Shown here in pieces: positions 43,232 through 56,870 of a stretch of 64,000 nt of DNA. Numbering within the stretch: position 1 is the stretch's first letter; each line of letters starts with the position of its first letter. The DNA comes from Opisthocomus hoazin (lineage: Eukaryota > Chordata > Aves > Opisthocomiformes > Opisthocomidae): NCBI RefSeq assembly GCF_030867145.1, contig NC_134427.1, positions 19,801,001 to 19,865,000 of the forward strand, given 5' to 3'. A program made the position numbers and the translations under genes. Below the pieces are notes generated by a model. It did not search any database and was not told the DNA's origin. It was given only the letters and a program-made list of their open reading frames with translations.

Positions 43232-46200
43232 GGAACAGATATAAATTGAGAGATATACACGTATGTGAACACAGATATCTGTATTCGATAGAAAAGGCAA
43301 AAAGAAACTCGTGAAACTGGACCACATAAAAAGAAATCCCCTCTACAATCTAGGATGCGACCGAGCTCCTGCAAGCTCCCTGCCAGACAGCGTCTGCAGT
43401 CGGCACCACCCGTGAAGGTGGCACGCAGGAGTCTTCTCCTCGCTACAGCAGGACCACAGCCACCGGCCACCCACCACCAACCTCCAGGCACCAAAGCAAC
43501 CCCGTGTCACCACTGGTGAGGTCGGTGTCCAGGTGCGAGCAGGGCCTTCAGCAGACCCAGGGACGGTTCCTGCGGTCGCAGCCACAAGCCCCTTCTGTGC
43601 CATGAAGTTGTAGGAGCTCCAGCTGAGGTAGCTTCCCCCAGCACGTCCTCCCGAGAAGATCTGCGCTGAACCCCTCGCCGAGCTGCACCCCACCTTTCAG
43701 TGCCACCACTGCTTGCCGGGAGCGAGCGGGAACCTCGGGGCTGCTCACACAGAGACAGCCCTACCCAGCACCACATGTGCACACACACCACAGGAAAAGT
43801 TGTTGGCCAAAGAGGTGTAAAATGGGTTTATGTGAGAACACCGCCGACGGCTGCTCTGCTGCCGATACCCGGACCTAATCTGTGGATTCCCACCTCTGTG
43901 GTTCCTTGCCATAACGATCCTTAGGAAGTGACATGGGTTTATCTAGCGAGGCTGCCAGACTGCTCACGTGTTTAGCTCCTTGGTGGCTCTTCTCTCCCAG
44001 CCCTGATCTTCTTCCATCTTTTGACTAGCCAGGGGGTGAAGGTAAACTAATGGAAGACATGAAATGCTCAAAGGAAACGACACAGCTCCCGTGAAGCTGG
44101 ATGATCTGATTTCAGACTGCACAATGTAAGATTCATCCCCCAACAATTTTCTATGTTAACAGTACAAATATGAGAATTGATTGATAATAAAAACCAGATT
44201 ATCATTTCATTACGGACACCATACAAATGTATTTAACTCGGCACTGGCTGAACAGCAACGGAAGCTGTCAGAGAAATGGATGAAATCACTCTTCTAAAAG
44301 GAAAACAAACTGCGTGATGCCAACGAGCTGGGAAGAGAGGAACAATGCCCACAAAGTAGCCCACCAGTCCCTTGGAGTTCTCAAAGCATAAATGCCACCA
44401 AACAAAATGCAGTGGCCAGATCGGACATGACAAGTTTGAAGATAACTTTCACATGCCCTGTAAACACACTGCTGTTCCTGGTCGGTCACGAGCTCTTCCA
44501 AGAAAATCTGCTCGGTCTACCAAAAAAAAATATATGCTGATAAGTGATCATTACAACAAAGCAAGGAGCAAAAAAACCCCTCTGCACTTTTGAAGCGGCC
44601 TAGAAATCCACTATTCTAAGGAGTTTTCACAGCACCCTACACTGGGCTTCTCTTGTTTATTCAAACTTCAGCTCCGTTAACAGATTCTACACAAAAGCTT
44701 CAGCCTTTATTCAAAATGGAGCTCCACCGCTTCGGCCCACCGAGAACAATACAAATCCAACTTCCCATGAACATTTCATCTGGGAAACGAGTCCAGAAAG
44801 CATCCAAACATTTGCACACATCACCTCTCAAAATATACAAGCAAAGTTTAGAAAATTAAAACAATATTCTCTTCATTACACAATTCTATTTAAATTCATC
44901 AGTTGAAGATGGGATCAGATTAGAAAACTACACGCAGCTGTCCGAATCTTTCTGAGGAACAAACAATCAGAGGAAAAGGATCGCAAGGGCAGAAGAGAAA
45001 CTAAGAGGGCAAATATTTAAAATAGGATGGCAGTGTGCCATTGCTCAAAAATGTTTTCTTTAAAATTAGGGAACACACTGAGAAAGTGCTCTTCAAGTTT
45101 TCTATGCACAAACAATCTATAGTTTTATAAAAATTAGGGGCAGAGGATTAGATTAGACTTCATTCATTAGACTGCAAACCCAGTGTGTTCCATTTGAAGA
45201 GGTATCAGATGAGGCTATATCCAATTTACACTTCATTTCCTGCATCTGAATTATTACGGTCACACAAGTCAGGCCACTTTGAAACAAATCAAGAGGTTTC
45301 AAGAACGTAACGGACATACCCTAATTCTCTCAAAGAAACCCATCCTAAATAATATCTCTTTTTACAGGAAAGGCTTTTACTGACATAATTCTGCAACCAA
45401 TTCCTAAAAGGATAAAAGCTTTGCATACAGAAGATATTTAAGATAATTAAATGATTAAAATCTCCATGTCAAAGACTAAGACCGCTTAATGCCTTCCGGA
45501 GAACACCGCTGAAGCTCTCCATTTCCTGAACTTCAGGTTAGGGGGAAATCAGAATGAATCTGACTTCGGCAGACCAAAAGCAGCAGCGCAGCCCTAGGCT
45601 CTCTCCTGCACACGGCCACACAATGTCCCCGTCGCTCAGGACGGCACCAAATCCCAGCACAACCCCAGGACACAACGTGCGCGTCCAAAAGCGTTTGGGT
45701 CGTGCCGCCAGAGCAGGGCAGGGGGACGGCAGTGCACGGCATTTCCAGCCTGCGCACGGTGTGCAGCTCAGGGGGACGGAGGCGATTTGCTCAAATATAT
45801 TCTTCACAAATTAGAGAGAGCTTTTTTTTTTCTCCCCAAATCTTACCAAATACATAGTTACTATCCTCTGTCATTGTCCTATTTCTTCGAGTTCTCATTT
45901 TAATGGCATAGCTTTAGGCCTTGCTAGAGGCAAGCGGTGTTATTAGAGAAAAGCAGCATTCCTTCTTCACTTGCACACGCAGAGCCCAGGTCTGCAAACA
46001 CAAATCCGAACAACCAACACATTTACCGTGGCCGCTGCATCTGCCGCTGCTGCACGCGGGCAGCCCGAGCACGGCCCTGACACACACAGACAACCTTGCT
46101 CAGGAAGCGTGTTCAGCTGCACGCTCACCATTAGGCACATATTTCACATACTTTCCTCATTCAACAACAAACTAACGACGCTTCAATTGAGCTAATGAAT

Positions 46201-49200
46201 TTATTTTGTACCTACAATTTTACTGACTTTCCACAAGTAAAAACAGCAATTAGTTTTTAAAAAATCTGTTACATGACCCACTTTTCATTGGATAAACTAT
46301 TTAAACACGGCGACCGGTAATAACACATCCCAGTATATCAGATTCCTCCTCAAGCTGTCTTTCTGAAATTTAGAAGATACTCTTCCCAATAATCCTTATC
46401 CACAACTGTTCATTCAAAACGCTTAGCAATTGCATGAGCGAAAATCCCCTCCCATGCTGTAAGATCATTTTTATTCCCTCTGCAGAAATGCCTTATCTTT
46501 TGCAACAGTGGCTGCTTTTTCTGTTTCAATAAACAGCAGTGTTGTTTCTAGGAAGGCCTTAAGCACACTCCCTCATTTCATCTCTTTTACTGATACTGTT
46601 CCTAGAACTGGGAAACTTGCGCGCAGTTTGGCAGTGCCTTAACACCAACTCTAACTGCGCTGGACAGCATGGCAAGAAGTTGTTGGGGGGGTTGGGGCTT
46701 TGGGGATTTTTGGTTGCTTGGTTGTTTTTAAACTAAATTTCTATTACAACATAACAAAACAATAGTAAAAATTAACTACTCTCCTCTTAAAAACACATAG
46801 AAGTTCAACATTTCAGATATTCATGTTGCAGGAGAATGAAAAAAAGTCCTGCTTTTTCAAAAGCACTCTCGTGGCAAGCGCGTGAGGTACTCCGACTGAC
46901 CTCCCAAACTGCAGAAAACACAGCAAAATTGTACTCCCCCCAAAAATAATCTTGTTTGTGTGGCTTCTGACAACACCACCTGCTACAGCTCACCCTGCTC
47001 TCGCGACAAAGTGCAGCAGCCCCGGAGCACCGACAGGGAGGAACACGTTTCCCGCCTGTGCTCGTGCCGCGAACTGTTCGGGAAGAAAACAGCCATGACA
47101 AACAGCGACGCGGCACAGCACGCGCAGCTCCAGTGCCCTCGTTCAGAGAGGACGCGGAACAACCTGAAGAGTTTCAGAGTGGTGCAGAAAAACTCATCAA
47201 AGGTGTGAAACAGCTTCCCGGTGAGGAACAGCCAGGTAACATGGACCCTTCAGCTGGCAGAAGTATTGGGACATATCAGGAAATTTTTAAAAAGTCTCAT
47301 ATGGCAGGTCCCTGCTGCGCGCAGTACCGGAAGCTGCTGCCAGCACACTGCCCAAGTGCCTGGCAGGGGAGGATACAGCATCTACACAATCCTGAGGGGC
47401 ATGCAGAGAGAAGATAGGGTTCATTATCTCTTCCAATACACAAACTAGGGGCTGCCAAACAAAGCCAGTACGGGGCAGGGTCCAAAAGAGACAGAGAGGT
47501 CTGCATGCAGCGCGCACTGCCTCTGGCCGCAGGCTGCTGTGGACACAAGGGGTTTAACACAGGATCAAAGAGAGATTGGAAAAGTACGTGGATTAAAGAT
47601 CCATAAAGGATTATAAAACAGACAAACTACATCAGGCTCAGGAAATCCCCCAAGCTGAAGGGGAAAAAAAAAAAATCAGAGGCTGGGTGTATGTTTGTGG
47701 GGAAGTGTTATACACGCCTGCCCTGCTCCTGCTCTGCTGGGCGGTGTCTGCTTGCAGGCACAGGTCTTCAGTTCGAGTGAGCAAAACCATGGCCATAAAC
47801 ACAGCGAAGAGAAACGACAGTGTCACTCATGACTAATGAAACTGCTCCCCACCCTTCACATCACCTTTCCTGATATTTCCTTCCTGCAGAAAGTTTCACA
47901 TGTTCTAATTCATCCGTTCACTCTTCCCAACCACTTCAGCCATCGGCGTTTGAAAGCATTCAGCACTACCTTTTCCTTTCACCTCTTTTCCTTTCACCTC
48001 TATTGCCATAAATGACTGTCAAAGGCAAAAAGTTACTACGCAGCCACGTACTCCAATGGTTACACCCTCCTCAGCCACGCTTTTTGCCTGTGCGTGCCTA
48101 CACAAAAAAAATGTTTGGGATCAGCCGCTATCTGCTGCCACACACAGCAGTGGCACCCATCAACTTTTTACGTTTTCTAATCTTCACATTATTGAGTCTG
48201 CGTTAGCATTAGGATACCCAAACCCCTGGCTTACGCACGGGAGGAAGAAGAAAGGCTCAGATTGCATTGCATGCGCGAAACAAGGTCGCCTCAAATCACA
48301 GCACGCGCACAAGGGCCAAGGACAAGGCCTTCGGCCTCCAGGAGCAGCCCCAGAGCTCGCAAGGGACAGAGTTAAGGTGTGTGTCTACACGCAGACAAGT
48401 TTTAATCAACAGCGTGCAACTCCTGTTTAGTGTTTACCTTGTGGAACACGTCAACATTAATATTTCAATCATTTATAACCTCAACAGTGAATCAAGCCTT
48501 GCTGCTGCCACCACTTCCAGACTCACCCGCAACCGCTACAGCGTCTGTTCAACCTGCTCTGCCAACGCAGAAACAACACGACCTGCCCCCGTCAGAGCGA
48601 TCGCCCTGCGCTCCCGCTTCCAGCAGCCGAGCGCAGCGCAGCAGCCATGAGCAGGCACCATCCGGACCTCCCCGCTCAGCGTCGGACTCCAAACACTGAC
48701 ACGCCGGTTACAAATCCTGAAGGTGAATGCATCTCCCAAGCCACACTGCCAGGAGATTGCCCAAATCCCAGAGACGCCACCTAAAAAGCCCTGCAAACAA
48801 CAAGAGGGAACCAGCAGCAACGCCGAGGCAGGTCCATCACCCCAGCTGCCGCTGAAGCGGAGCCTCACAGAGGAAGCAGGTCCACGCGACAGTAACTGCC
48901 CAGGGATGCCGCGCAGGGTGATCCTGTGCTCTGGGACACCTTCCCGCACCCCTGCCTGCACCAAATCTACCAGTCACGTGGCTGCAGGAAAACTAACTCA
49001 CAGAAAGGAAGAAGGAGAAAAAAAAAAAAAGAGGGGAAAAACCCCATCACGTTCCACAGCTAAAAGGGAGAAGTAAACACTGGGACACGCTCCTAACTCA
49101 GAGATACACATTGGCCTACATTGCTCTTACCAAGATTAATATCCTGGCCAGTGTTCTGACATTTACCTCATCCTTTTCAAGTCACTTAAGCCATTACAAC

Positions 49201-49419
49201 CACTGTATTTATAGCTCGCTGCCTTCCATCGCTCCCTGCCATGTGCATACCCTTCCCAGTGCCTCTACCAGCTTCCTCTCCTGCAGCCGCTCTCCGGCAG
49301 CCTTTTATCTCTCTGCGGTTGACTCTTATCTTCACTCTGCCACTGGCAGCAGCCTTGATCTCTATCTCACTCTCCACCCCAGCACATTAAGTTTCATCCA
49401 TCTCTCTAGTTTCATCTTT

Positions 49420-49455
49420 TAAATTGTAAGCTCCTTGGGACAGGGACCAACACAT
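49420..49455 (+). repeat. L2/MIR-like tail fragment
   Basis: AAATTGTAAGCTCCTTGGGA followed by CAGGGACCAACA matches the conserved end of L2/MIR-type elements. Only this part is recognisable. Confidence 0.45.
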
Positions 49456-52400
49456 TTACATTTGCGGCAGGGTACACGGGACCTCCATCCCGCCTACCTG
49501 CTCCGGTTCTACAACCACTAGAAATCATGTCTGGAGCTACAAACTTCCATTAACTGATTCACTGTCGTAATATTGTCTGAACAACCTCAAGATCAAATCT
49601 GTTCATTTTTTCCAACTCATTTCTAACTGATTCCCTGTTCATCACAACCTGCAATTTAAAAGCATCTTGTTCTAAAAACAAGCAAACAAAAAAACCCACC
49701 CACCCCAATAAACACCACAGAGTTAAATACACATGGCAAATACCTCAAAGCGTCTGACATAACAAAAAAGCAAATATTCTGGAAGTTTGAACTCTGTGGA
49801 TGTTACTACTGAAAACCAAAATAGCTTACAAATTTTTCTAACAGAATACCTCAAAATAAAAAAAAAAAAAAATCCATACAGCGAACAGTATCTTTTTTGG
49901 TCCTCTAACCCTAAGTTTCGACTTACGAAACTTTATTTTTAGACTTCCAGAACATAAAAGCATGTTCCTTTATCTGCATTGATGGAAGCTTTACCTGCCT
50001 CCAACCTGTGCTGAAGACCGCCCTCGGCCAACCCACCTGCAACCAGGCTCCGGTGACGTACACCAGGACAGCAGAGCTGCCCAGACGCCAGGAGAAGGTC
50101 TTCTGCACCGTCTGCCGGTTTCTCTGGGCCATTTTAGCTCAACTCTCGATCAGGTGCCGCAGAAGCGCCAATCCCTGTCCACAGCTTAAACAGGGGTTTC
50201 ACACAAATATCGCATGGCTCACATCAATAGTTCTTCTTGGTGTAGTATGCAATAGGTCCCGATTTATCTAATGATGCGTCCGCTTCACTGTCCCTTAGAA
50301 CGCTCCAAATTCCTGGTAGCCTGAGAGATCTGTGTGACAAGAAGCACTAGTTCCCAAAAAATAATCCAGGCTCAGCCCTTCCAGCATCAGGGAGAGTTAC
50401 ACTGCAAACTCAGCTGTTCAGCAAGAGCCACAAACAATCAAGCAAGCTGGTCTGGTGCAAGCAGGGGAACGGAATCACGCTATTCCCTGTGGAAGGTGGA
50501 CAGCATTCATTAGTGCCTCAGTAAACTCAGAGGCAAATCTTACCAGCTTTCTTGCACACCTTTTGGTATTATTTCCCATGATTTTCAGAAAAAGAAAAAA
50601 CCAGTTTGATATCCTCAGACATTCCACAAAATACTACTCTGCTAAAAGGGAAACCTTTCTCCAAGTAGGTAACATATTTATGAGCCTTTCACACCCTAAC
50701 AAAAAGGAAACACTATTCTTACCTATTTTTTGCCCTGCATAATAATTCAATTTGATCCATACATTAGTTCGTAGTGTACATATGCTGTACAGTGAACACA
50801 AGCGCTAGTCACCTTTTAGCAGTAAAAGTTTTCAGTTTTCTGGAGTCACATTAAATTGGATCATCATATTGGAATTACAGCCAAATCTTAACTATATTAA
50901 TTTCAGTATAAGCCATTTCATTCAAAAACCCCTTTTCCTCGGAGGATTAAAACACATTAGACCTTATACTTCACTCACAAATCACTGGCATGCAACACAC
51001 GTGTACACACACACAAGCGGTCTCAATTGTTAGCATCCAACCACATAGCTAAATTAACAGAATAAAATAATGTTTTGAAATAAGCAACCTTTGCCCCTTA
51101 AGATACAGCTCAGGACTGAACCAGGGCAGAAAATTCTTACTAACAGTCTACTACGCTGCTGCTCTTGGGGTAACGCTACACCTGAAGCAAAATCTCCACA
51201 AACCCGAACACTTTCATGTTCAAGATCATTTAGATAAGATACTCGGCAACACCTCTAAAAGCCTTTGATGAGTCAGGGTAATTTACCCTCGTCTTCCCAC
51301 TGCCCTCAACTATGTCACAAATCCCTGTTGATCAAGGTTCTCAACTACATCGTCAGGTCCCTAAGCCGAGTGACCTTTACGGAGACCCGGGGCTCGATTA
51401 AAACTAGAACGACTTTTTCCTTTTCCCCTACTTATTGCTCACTGGCTTGCTGTTAATATGCAAAAGCTAAATGTGAAAAAAAGTCAAACAGCGAATTTGC
51501 AGGGTGGGCCACAGGACAGCTCTTCAGCCAAGTCACTACACACCACCTCAGGATGAGTCACAAGGTGATGCTACATTTCTGGGACAAACAGCAGCGATAA
51601 CACAGCCCCAGGCTCCAGAAAGCTGCACTCTCTCTCACCTGCCTTTCAGTTTTATCGCTCCGTTTCCCTCCCAGTTGAAGAATGCCACATCTGATCACAA
51701 CAGTACTTAAAATAAAATTGTAGAGTTTGTTTCCTGCTTCGGACCAGAAAAACAAACTTGTTAGTGCAATCAACATACTGGACGCCATTCAGCATGTTTT
51801 TGGGCGCACCACAGATCCACAAACAGAGCACACAAGCACACACCACGGTACAACCCAGCACTACAAGCTCTTTTTAGCACCATCCAAAACCTCAAGGTAT
51901 AAATCCTCCCCCCAGCAATCAGTATGAAGAAAACTTCTTAAAGATCCTTTCATAAAAAGCAAGCACACGCAGAGAAAAACACAAACCCTACTGCTAACAT
52001 GCCCCCAGACATACAAACACCCCCTGAGAAACACCTGGTGACAAACCACCCCAGCAATCCTGGGCTGGACGCGCTGAACGAGCCCTGCACCCCTCCTGCT
52101 ACTCCCACTGCCCCCCAGGCGACGGGGGCAAGGAGGGGCCCGCTGACAGCGGCGCAGGAGGTAGAAATGTGAAGTCTTAGAGGGAAAACTAAAAGGGTAA
52201 TAATGCATTTAAGATTTTGCTAAAAGATTTAAAACAAAAAAAGGCAGTTTGAGTCAGTACCGGATTACTCCCAGAACTCCCCGCGCCCGGCAGCGGCGCT
52301 TCACCCTACCAGACAGCCACAAGCAGAAAGTTTCAGCCTTCCAAAAAAGACAGCCATGGCCATCAGCTGCAGCTATGGATTTACAGTCTGGAAAGCCAAT

Positions 52401-55400
52401 TTCCAAAAGTATTTCAACACCAACTACAAACAAGCTTTCTCCCTCAGCGGCAGGGAAACATTCTTGTCTCAGATTCTCACCCAAGCCCAAGTAAAACCCG
52501 ATTGATTCTTGGTCAAATAAGTCATAATTAGCTCACTCACGCTGCACGGCAAAAATCTGTTCTGCCTTCATCAGCTCATACACCACTTGAGAAAGTTACC
52601 CTGGGTATGTTTAAGCATAGCTCTAAGTCACTCAAGACAGTTAAAGCGGCATCTGTTACAGTAAGATTAGAATGGTTTGGGTTGTTTTTTTTTTTCAGCA
52701 TTATTATCCCAGCATCACTCCAAAGATGTAGGGCACACAGCAGTGCTCGGATGTGCTTCAGTGGGGCTCTTCAAGTTATTTTTAAAAGGGCCTGTGCCTT
52801 AAGTATTCTGCTGATACAGAAGAGCCTCAGTTGGAAGCAAACTTTTAAAAACCACTAGTCTGAAACCCAAAAGGGGCACCAGTTATTTGCCTGGTATCCA
52901 GTAAACTGTAATTTACTATATTAGTAATAGCTAAAGCTTCCAGCTTCTGAGTTTCTCAAAGCATATATTGTCCATTATGTTCTTCAAGATTTTGCCTTTG
53001 AAATACGCAGGCTACCATAAAGGATCTGGACAATTCCGAACACAAGTTCTGCTTTACAGCTGTACTTGTCTTCCTTACTCTCAGCTCCCCAAAGCGTACA
53101 CAACACTCTCGCCCAGTGCAGCACAGGAGGAGATTAAAAAGGTGAAGAACATATAAATTATAATCCCGCACTTTAGAGAACTTCTGAAAGAATATCTTAG
53201 CACAGCATTAGAATATCAGGTAGAGATAAGATTAAAGAGTGGGTGTAAAATAGGTAGGTTGATATCAAGCTGAAAATTACACTTACGCTGAACAGTCTGT
53301 TTTGGTGTCCAAGGTATCTTTGCAGGCTTAATATTTCTAATTAAATCTGAAGAAACTTGTACTATACAGGACCCATTATGAAGTTTATTACCGCCCCATT
53401 CTCATTATCCTCCTCAGTTTCTACAAGGTCCAATAACAAGGTATACATTAGCTAAGCCCTGTTTGAAGTAGCTTTAGTGTTCTGTACTCCTAGCACAAAA
53501 TGTCATGACTCAGATTCATGCAATCAAAACTGTAAACCGCTTGCTTCAATATTGTGTAACAATTCTGTGACGAAACTGTTTTACTAATGACCTCCTTAAA
53601 CTTCAAGCATTAAAAATCAGAACCTTATATTCTTCTTATCATCATCATTATCAACATAAAACCTAAGCTCAACTTTGCCTAAACTTAAAATAAAAGTTTA
53701 ACAAGTCCGGCCTATTTACTATTTCAAGTTAGTGCCCTCCCCCTCCTCCATCCCCTCCTCCATCCATGTCATGAATGGAAAACGGGAAAAAAAAAAAAGT
53801 TTGATTCAGATCAGTGAACCTGAACGCGAAGTCGTTTGGGAATTGCAATGAGGGGGCAGCGATGCACTGGGAATCACTCCACCACCCTCCGAGTCAGGAG
53901 ACGCGGAGTCACAGGACATGATATTCCATTTAGGCAAACAAAAACAAAACAGAAAAAGCAAACAATTGGAAGTTGGGAAGTGTTTTCCTTCCAGTAAAGA
54001 AGCAGTTTAGGGAGAAGAGACAAAGCTCTCTACCTGACAGAATTTCACACGTGTGGGATAGCTCCTTTCTAGGAAGTAAAGGGTAAAGGCATCTGCTAAG
54101 TATTTGCCTTAAGAATGGATTTAACCACAGAGCATTTTTCAGGCAGAGAGACCAAAAGAGTGGGGTGTAGAAGGAAAGAAAAGTCAGCACTCAGTTCTGC
54201 TAAAAGGCTCCAAAAGTACTAAAAAAAAACAGTTACACATAGGCACACTACACCCCTTCAGGATACACAAGGTTTAAGAGCAAAGTTTTATTTTCACCAT
54301 TCAAAATGGAAGGTAAAAGTGTTTTTCTGGATTACAGGAAAACTTCTTCAATATTAAAATAAAAGCTTTATTGCAGCACAAACTGATAAACTGTTTAAAG
54401 AATACAGACTTCTAAAACTGTGCTTGCTACAGCTCAGACACGCTTTAGCATGTGAATGAAAACTGGTATCTTTCTAACCAAAAATTTTAAGTCCTTACTA
54501 AGAAACAGATGTACACCACCAAATTACCACACTATATTCAAGTTTGGCAAGCTGCTTTTAGCCAGGACTGCTCCGAAATCTGCTCACCGCTCCGTGAGCC
54601 ACCCACAAGTGAGCAACCCCCACAGCCCACCTGCCCTCCCACTCCATCCCGCACACACTCCACGCTGCCTCTAACACGCCGCCAGGCCTTGGTCTGGAGC
54701 AGTGTTTGCTAATTTTGTTTTTCTTTTTAGGACTACAAAGAAACAACCAACCTAAGCTCTTACTATTCTCATGCTTAATTTCCTGCCAATGCCCCTGTTT
54801 TTATGCACAGAGTTTCTTTCACTTCACTTTAATACATGTTTCATTTCCAGAAAACTGCAATTCACAGCAAAAAACAGCAGCTGTGAGTCTCTTGCCCCCC
54901 TGCGACTTGTAACAGACAAGGGAAAACCCCCCAAGCACAGTGTACCAGCAGTAAGCAAAACGTTTGACATAAATACAATTTCTAAACACATTATCTCTTC
55001 AAAAAATATTTTTAAATGCAATATTTACAGTACAACTGAAATGAAATCAGCTCTCTTCTTTTTTTCCCCCCTCCTCCATTTTGTAAGAAGTTTTACCTCA
55101 TAACACTGATTTTAGTCATATGAGGGGAATAAGATAAAGTAGCAATTCTACTGGTTTTGGGGTGCTTTACAAAAAAACCCAAAAAAACCCCACCCACAAA
55201 CGGGCTGCAGCAATCAGTGAGCCTCTGACCTAGCAGACAAATCTTTGAAGTGCTGAAAGACTAACTCTGGAAAAAAGTACTTATTGGACTGGCAACTTTC
55301 AACGTCTTCTAAATTTGATTCCAACCAACAAAACAAAGCAGAGGAAAAAAAACCACTGAGGCAAACCACACATTTCTGAGCAGCCCCAAGCAGCGCTGCC

Positions 55401-56870
55401 AGACTTCGAATGGCATGCGAGCTGAGTCAGGCTTATACCTTCCACTATTAAAGGCTACACAATTTTAAGCTCCTGCGATACCTTCTGCCTTTAGACACTT
55501 CATTTTAGAGCGAAACTAGAAAAAAAAAACAACCTATCATTTCAGTGTTTAAGATTGCAATTAAAAATATAAAAGCCAGCAGAGCCTGCCCCTTTATTGC
55601 TTTCTCTGTTGACAGAGAAGTAGACAAATACCAATGTCCAACAGTGATTAAATATTTCCTCCTCGTACTCATCAATTATTGACTACACGTACGCTTGCAA
55701 AGAGAGGGAAACACCATTTCCAAGACACACAGTTTTCTATCGGGGTGGGTGAATTACTGTAAGGAGTTCAGTGGGTCACTAACACCAAAATAAGGATTAT
55801 ACGTCTAAAGTTACAGCCCAGCGCAGCGCTCGCACAAACACTGCTGCTCACTCAGCAGTCACGCGTAATACCACCACCAGCTAATTACTGTTTTTTGCTC
55901 CCGCCATGAGAGCACAGAGCTTATCACATGCATAGGAACGTCCCTCCTCTTTCCCTGTTCTTTCCCTCCACCCCCAACACCCCTATTTTTTACGCACACC
56001 TCAAGCTGTGTTACCTTGAGCCGGGTCAGACCACCGATCACTTGCAAGCTAGCAGCCTTCTCGCTCCGAAGCTTCAGGCCCTGGAGACCCCCCTCGGCCC
56101 CTGCCCTTTCTCTGCTGCAGGCACTCCTCAGCCGCAGACCCCTCCGCTCCGCTGGGCAGGGTTACAGCTCCGCTGAGCCCCTGGACGCTGCCACAGAGGG
56201 TGACGGTGGGGGGCTGCAGGAGCCCCCCAGCCCGGGCAGCCACCAGGACACGGCTCCTCCTGGAGACCAGAGCTCCACAGGAGCACACCAAGCCCTCAAG
56301 GGCAGAAACTGAGTTCTGTTTACCTAAGATTCAACTAAATAAATGCGAGCAGATTTGCACATTAAAAAAAACACCCTAAAACATGCATTTCACCTACAGT
56401 TATTGAAAGAAACAGATCTAAGCCCCAAATTTTTACGTCTAAACCCAAATTCGCAATTTGCAGCTTTCCCTACCCATGACACAGGTTACAAAGTATCAAG
56501 TTCATGAAAAGAAAAGAGTGAAGAGTCATCTGGTTAGAAGAAGGGAAGAAGAGGAAAACAAAAGTGAAGGGAAAAAAAGGAACTACCATTACCTCAGGAC
56601 AACAATTCATAATACAAAATACAATTAATGTTTACGCTAGCAAAATTCTTTCATAGGAAGCCAGGGCAGCCGACGGTCTGACAACACCTCTGACTGCCCA
56701 GGAGAGTCACCTAAACCCTCCAGGCCAAAGACCACGTCCCCCTCCTCCACGAGGAGACTGGTTGTGCTAGAAGAAAAACAGTTGCCCCACTCCGCAGATC
56801 GCACATTAGTATTTAGTACAGAACCCAATTTCTACGGTTAAACAAGTACGAAAGGCAAGTACTGCCAAAG

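Larger units (their letters stand above)
39912..56870 (-). other. IRS4: Probable IRS4 terminal intron or 3' flank
   Basis: 17 kb without a convincing exon on either strand. By eye the + strand is rich in A and C, as expected for an interval transcribed from the - strand. It contains an L2/MIR-like tail near 49423-49450, a (TA)n run at about 43217-43231 and many A-runs (42611, 47668, 49020, 49858, 53789), but no recognisable protein domain. If the proposed splice is wrong, the part next to 56870 is simply 3' UTR and flank. Confidence 0.45.
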
